From positions 1 through 8,745 of the forward strand of contig JAGAOA010000153.1 of assembly GCA_017623955.1 (NCBI GenBank): 8,745 nt of DNA, given 5' to 3'. The position numbers and the translations under genes are program-made. The stretch comes from Opitutales bacterium (lineage in GTDB: Bacteria; Verrucomicrobiota; Verrucomicrobiae; Opitutales; CAG-312). Below are positions 7,401 through 8,745 of this stretch, in pieces (the stretch's first letter is position 1; every line of letters starts with the position of its first letter). The notes below the pieces were generated by a model. The model had not been told where the DNA came from and searched no databases. It saw nothing but the letters and a program-made list of their open reading frames with translations.

Positions 7401-7892
7401 TTTGTAAAACTTGGCGAAGCTGCTAACAATTCTCCAGCAGAATTATCTAATGCAAAAAATTATTATCAAGAAATATTGGTGCGTGAAATAGCTGCAACAA
7501 GAGGCGAAGTTGTCAATGCCTATATTCCCGCCGATTATGTTCCACAAACAGAACTTCGTATAGATATTTATCGACGTCTAGCTTCTACTTCTAAGTTAGA
7601 AGAAATAGATTCTTTACGTTATGAAATTCAAGATCGCTTTGGTAGACCTCCTGTTCCTGCTGAGTATGTCTTTATGCTAGAACGTATTAGAATTATGGCT
7701 CAGAATTGTGGTTTTGTACTGGTTCAAACACAAGGAGAAATCTTGAAATTGTGTTATCGAAAATTAAATGAAATATTGCCATTCAAGATAAATGAGCGTT
7801 TTCCACGCTTGACGAAATCAAATCCAGTTGCCAAACTACGTGAGATTGAAAATTTTTTGATGGTTGTAATCCCATCACTGAAAAAATTATGA
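4491..7892 (+). CDS. mfd: Transcription-repair coupling factor Mfd
   Basis: A 1133-residue DNA translocase, close to the usual 1150 or so, that pushes stalled RNA polymerase off damaged DNA and recruits UvrA. The N-terminal part is the UvrB-like module (conserved GQFAIRGGIIDVYP at 161-174). The CarD-like RNA polymerase interaction domain is at about 445-510 (RGDYVVHLGHG from 447). The RecG-like motor follows, with Walker A GFGKT (599-603), DEEH (697-700), SATPIPRT (723-730) and QLRGRVGR (866-873). Then come the RDLQLRGCGNLLG translocation segment and the C-terminal TRCF domain (about 980-1110) with ADYVPQTELRIDIYRRL. All motifs are intact, though Ala replaces the common Gly before the DVGFGKT loop (CADVGFGKT). 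An in-frame TAA at 4482 makes the ATG at 4491 the earliest possible start. It follows rnc by 48 nt without a convincing terminator and overlaps the next gene by 4 nt, so co-transcription is likely. Confidence 0.97.
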   Translation: MLVASANKDSVFYPDIPQSSWGAVCAYLCASSKKNINILVFNSSADCDFFYSRIKYFLELSNIDFRLKVLPTEYSKNITDAATFDSVCERTGTLNALAETSSVSTKTIVLTYPDAIFSPAHEPTVIERIQLETGKTFKHSQLVNKLVEYGYYNEVLCESPGQFAIRGGIIDVYPIASQYPVRIDFFGDKIENIRIFNPDTQLADGKTSSVRIDKAPSSLASENSAYSALDYIQEPSDWFIFEPSQMRQKYSELFLYSENLSSTSSKFGKLFARTNDSFFAISSIGASSDVFEKSKRCILKLGDTSSLSSQELHSDGVGIERFEYEVDLRGKFIQKLDEWAKQNIEIFVASDGKADEDLTRKFFAKEGVECKCKFVKSTFGEGFYIENFDEAFRPQWKSLPKSAKGVVFVSLRDLFGRRTKTDLQPRRRMLSIKAQVDQLLDFSELSRGDYVVHLGHGVCRYCGIEKLQLDGKIQEIIKLEFEDNAYLFVPLHKSYLLSRYIGLEKTVPKLARLDSKSWIKVRSAAEHAALDYASELLQMQSKREITDGISFPPDNEWQKSFEDSFPFVETPDQLKAIEEVKADMSSSRPMDRLLCADVGFGKTEIAMRAAFKCAINGMQVAMLCPTTILCQQHFRNFKERMGGFPIIVEMLSRFRTKKECEKIKRQLSEVKIDIVIGTHALLSNDVDFKNLGLLVIDEEHRFGVKHKEKIKMLREGVDVLSMSATPIPRTLYFAMMGARKISLMETPPKNRFPVETFVRDYSDDTVKDAIEKEIDRGGQVFYLHNRVKTIENVALKIKAMFPKLRVGVGHGQMSENALEKLMSDFVDGKYDVLVCTTIIESGLDIPNCNTIIVESADKFGLAQLYQLRGRVGRFTRRAYAWLLLHKHSKIVDAARKRLSAIRQYNKAGAGFRIATRDLQLRGCGNLLGAKQSGHIAGVGFDLYCSLLKKSVAMLKGEKTATVLRASVELDFVKLGEAANNSPAELSNAKNYYQEILVREIAATRGEVVNAYIPADYVPQTELRIDIYRRLASTSKLEEIDSLRYEIQDRFGRPPVPAEYVFMLERIRIMAQNCGFVLVQTQGEILKLCYRKLNEILPFKINERFPRLTKSNPVAKLREIENFLMVVIPSLKKL

Positions 7893-8745
7893 AAACAATA
7901 TTAGTATCATTTATATTAACAACACTAAGCATTAGTGCCATTGCTCAAGGTTATTTACGCCATAATATGTCTGCCAATAAGACATTGGGTTCAGATGCCA
8001 TTGTAGCTGTCGTTGAAGATAGAGCTATAACTAAAGAAGAAGTTATGCGCGAAGTTCAACCATTTATTCCTCAGATACGTTCTGCTTCTACTTCAGAGTT
8101 TGACTTTGAACAACGCGTAAGAGCGTATGCTTCCGAAATTATCCAAAATATAATTGATCGTGAATTGATTGTAAAAGATTTTACGTCAAAAGGAATGAAT
8201 TTACCTCAGTCTTATTTGGATTCTCATTTCGACGATTATATCAAACGCGAATTCAATGGCGATAGAGCTGAACTATTGCGATATGTCAAAACTCAAGGTA
8301 AGACTATAAAACAGTTTCGCGAAGAACAACGCAAAGATATAATCGTTAATTATATGAAAGGTTCAATGCGTCAAACAGCCGCACAGGTAAGTCCAAAAAA
8401 AATCAGGGAGTATTACGAACAAAATAAACAAAAGTGGTATTCTCCGGCATCGGCAAATATACGTATGATTACCTTGAAAACTTCAATGAACTCAACCCTA
8501 GAGTCAAATAGAAAAATAGCCCAAGAAATTATGATAAAATTGAAGGCTGGTGAAGACTTCGCAAGTTTGGCAAAAACTTACAGCAAAGACGATTCCTCCG
8601 CAAAGGGAGGCGAATGGGGTTGGTATAAAAAAGGACAATTAAATCCGGCTCTAGATACAGTCCTTTTTAAACTCAAAGCAGGCGAGTATACTCAGCCCAT
8701 CGAAATAGGTGATAGTATTTTTATACTTAAAGCGGAAGAAATGCG
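7889..8745 (+). CDS. SurA-like periplasmic chaperone/PpiC-type peptidyl-prolyl isomerase (3' end outside window)
   Basis: The first 285 residues of a secreted parvulin-type prolyl isomerase. A signal peptide (MKTILVSFILTTLSISAIAQ) has an A17-I18-A19 motif, with cleavage predicted before Q20. It is followed by a helical SurA_N-like chaperone region (about 35-165: DAIVAVVEDRAITKEEV, then IIQNIIDRELIVKD) and the start of a PpiC rotamase domain (about 186 onward). The hallmark string is FASLAKTYSKDDSSAKGGEW, then FKLKAGEYTQPIEIGDSIFIL. SurA-type proteins escort unfolded outer-membrane proteins through the periplasm, which fits the barrel proteins encoded nearby. The ATG at 7889-7891 overlaps the mfd stop as ATGA. 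No Shine-Dalgarno is seen, so translation should restart from mfd. The frame is open to the window end. Whether a second rotamase domain follows is unknown, so PrsA-like or single-domain PpiC relatives remain possible. Confidence 0.9.
   Translation, partial: MKTILVSFILTTLSISAIAQGYLRHNMSANKTLGSDAIVAVVEDRAITKEEVMREVQPFIPQIRSASTSEFDFEQRVRAYASEIIQNIIDRELIVKDFTSKGMNLPQSYLDSHFDDYIKREFNGDRAELLRYVKTQGKTIKQFREEQRKDIIVNYMKGSMRQTAAQVSPKKIREYYEQNKQKWYSPASANIRMITLKTSMNSTLESNRKIAQEIMIKLKAGEDFASLAKTYSKDDSSAKGGEWGWYKKGQLNPALDTVLFKLKAGEYTQPIEIGDSIFILKAEEM

Noticed and set aside
1..8745. Search for CRISPR arrays, tRNA genes, insertion sequences, attachment sites and toxin-antitoxin pairs
   Set aside because: No regularly spaced repeats, cloverleaf-like segments, transposase motifs or small paired genes were seen by eye. 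All stretches without a gene are shorter than 170 bases.

Overview
This is an A/T-rich stretch of ordinary bacterial chromosome from a Gram-negative (diderm) bacterium. Outer-membrane genes are present: a probable TonB-dependent receptor tail and a small beta-barrel protein, both ending in an aromatic residue. A periplasmic SurA-like folding factor is also encoded. I see no transposase, integrase, phage gene, CRISPR array, tRNA or rRNA. The taxon cannot be fixed from the window alone. Two sigma70-type promoter candidates and one good Shine-Dalgarno sequence argue mildly against Bacteroidota. The wording of the Mfd C-terminal region (GHIAGVGFDLYCSLL) reminds me of the Verrucomicrobiota/PVC side of the tree. 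That placement is from memory and is only a lead.

Left part (1-1810): the last 38 codons of an outer-membrane protein run rightward and end at 117. A perfect 14-bp hairpin (150-181) then serves as a shared terminator for that gene and for the converging RhlE-type DEAD-box RNA helicase gene (188-1702, minus). The helicase has its own promoter candidate (1728-1755). A second perfect hairpin (1773-1808) separates it from the next minus-strand gene.

Middle (1827-2806): a secreted beta-barrel outer-membrane protein of unknown role (minus), with a promoter and Shine-Dalgarno sequence in a 161-bp divergent intergenic region.

Right part (2807-8745): four plus-strand genes packed like one operon. 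They are a Soj-type ParA ATPase, RNase III (rnc, 1 nt after parA), the transcription-repair coupling factor Mfd (48 nt after rnc), and a SurA-like PpiC-type prolyl isomerase (overlapping mfd by 4 nt and cut by the window end). They join chromosome segregation, RNA processing, DNA repair and envelope protein folding. This looks like a housekeeping cluster, not one pathway. parA has no parB next to it.

I found no convincing undescribed system. The points most worth a second look are the parB-less parA/rnc/mfd/surA-like arrangement, the very basic N-terminal extension of RNase III with a Gln in place of the usual Glu in its signature motif, and the two nearly ideal symmetric terminators.
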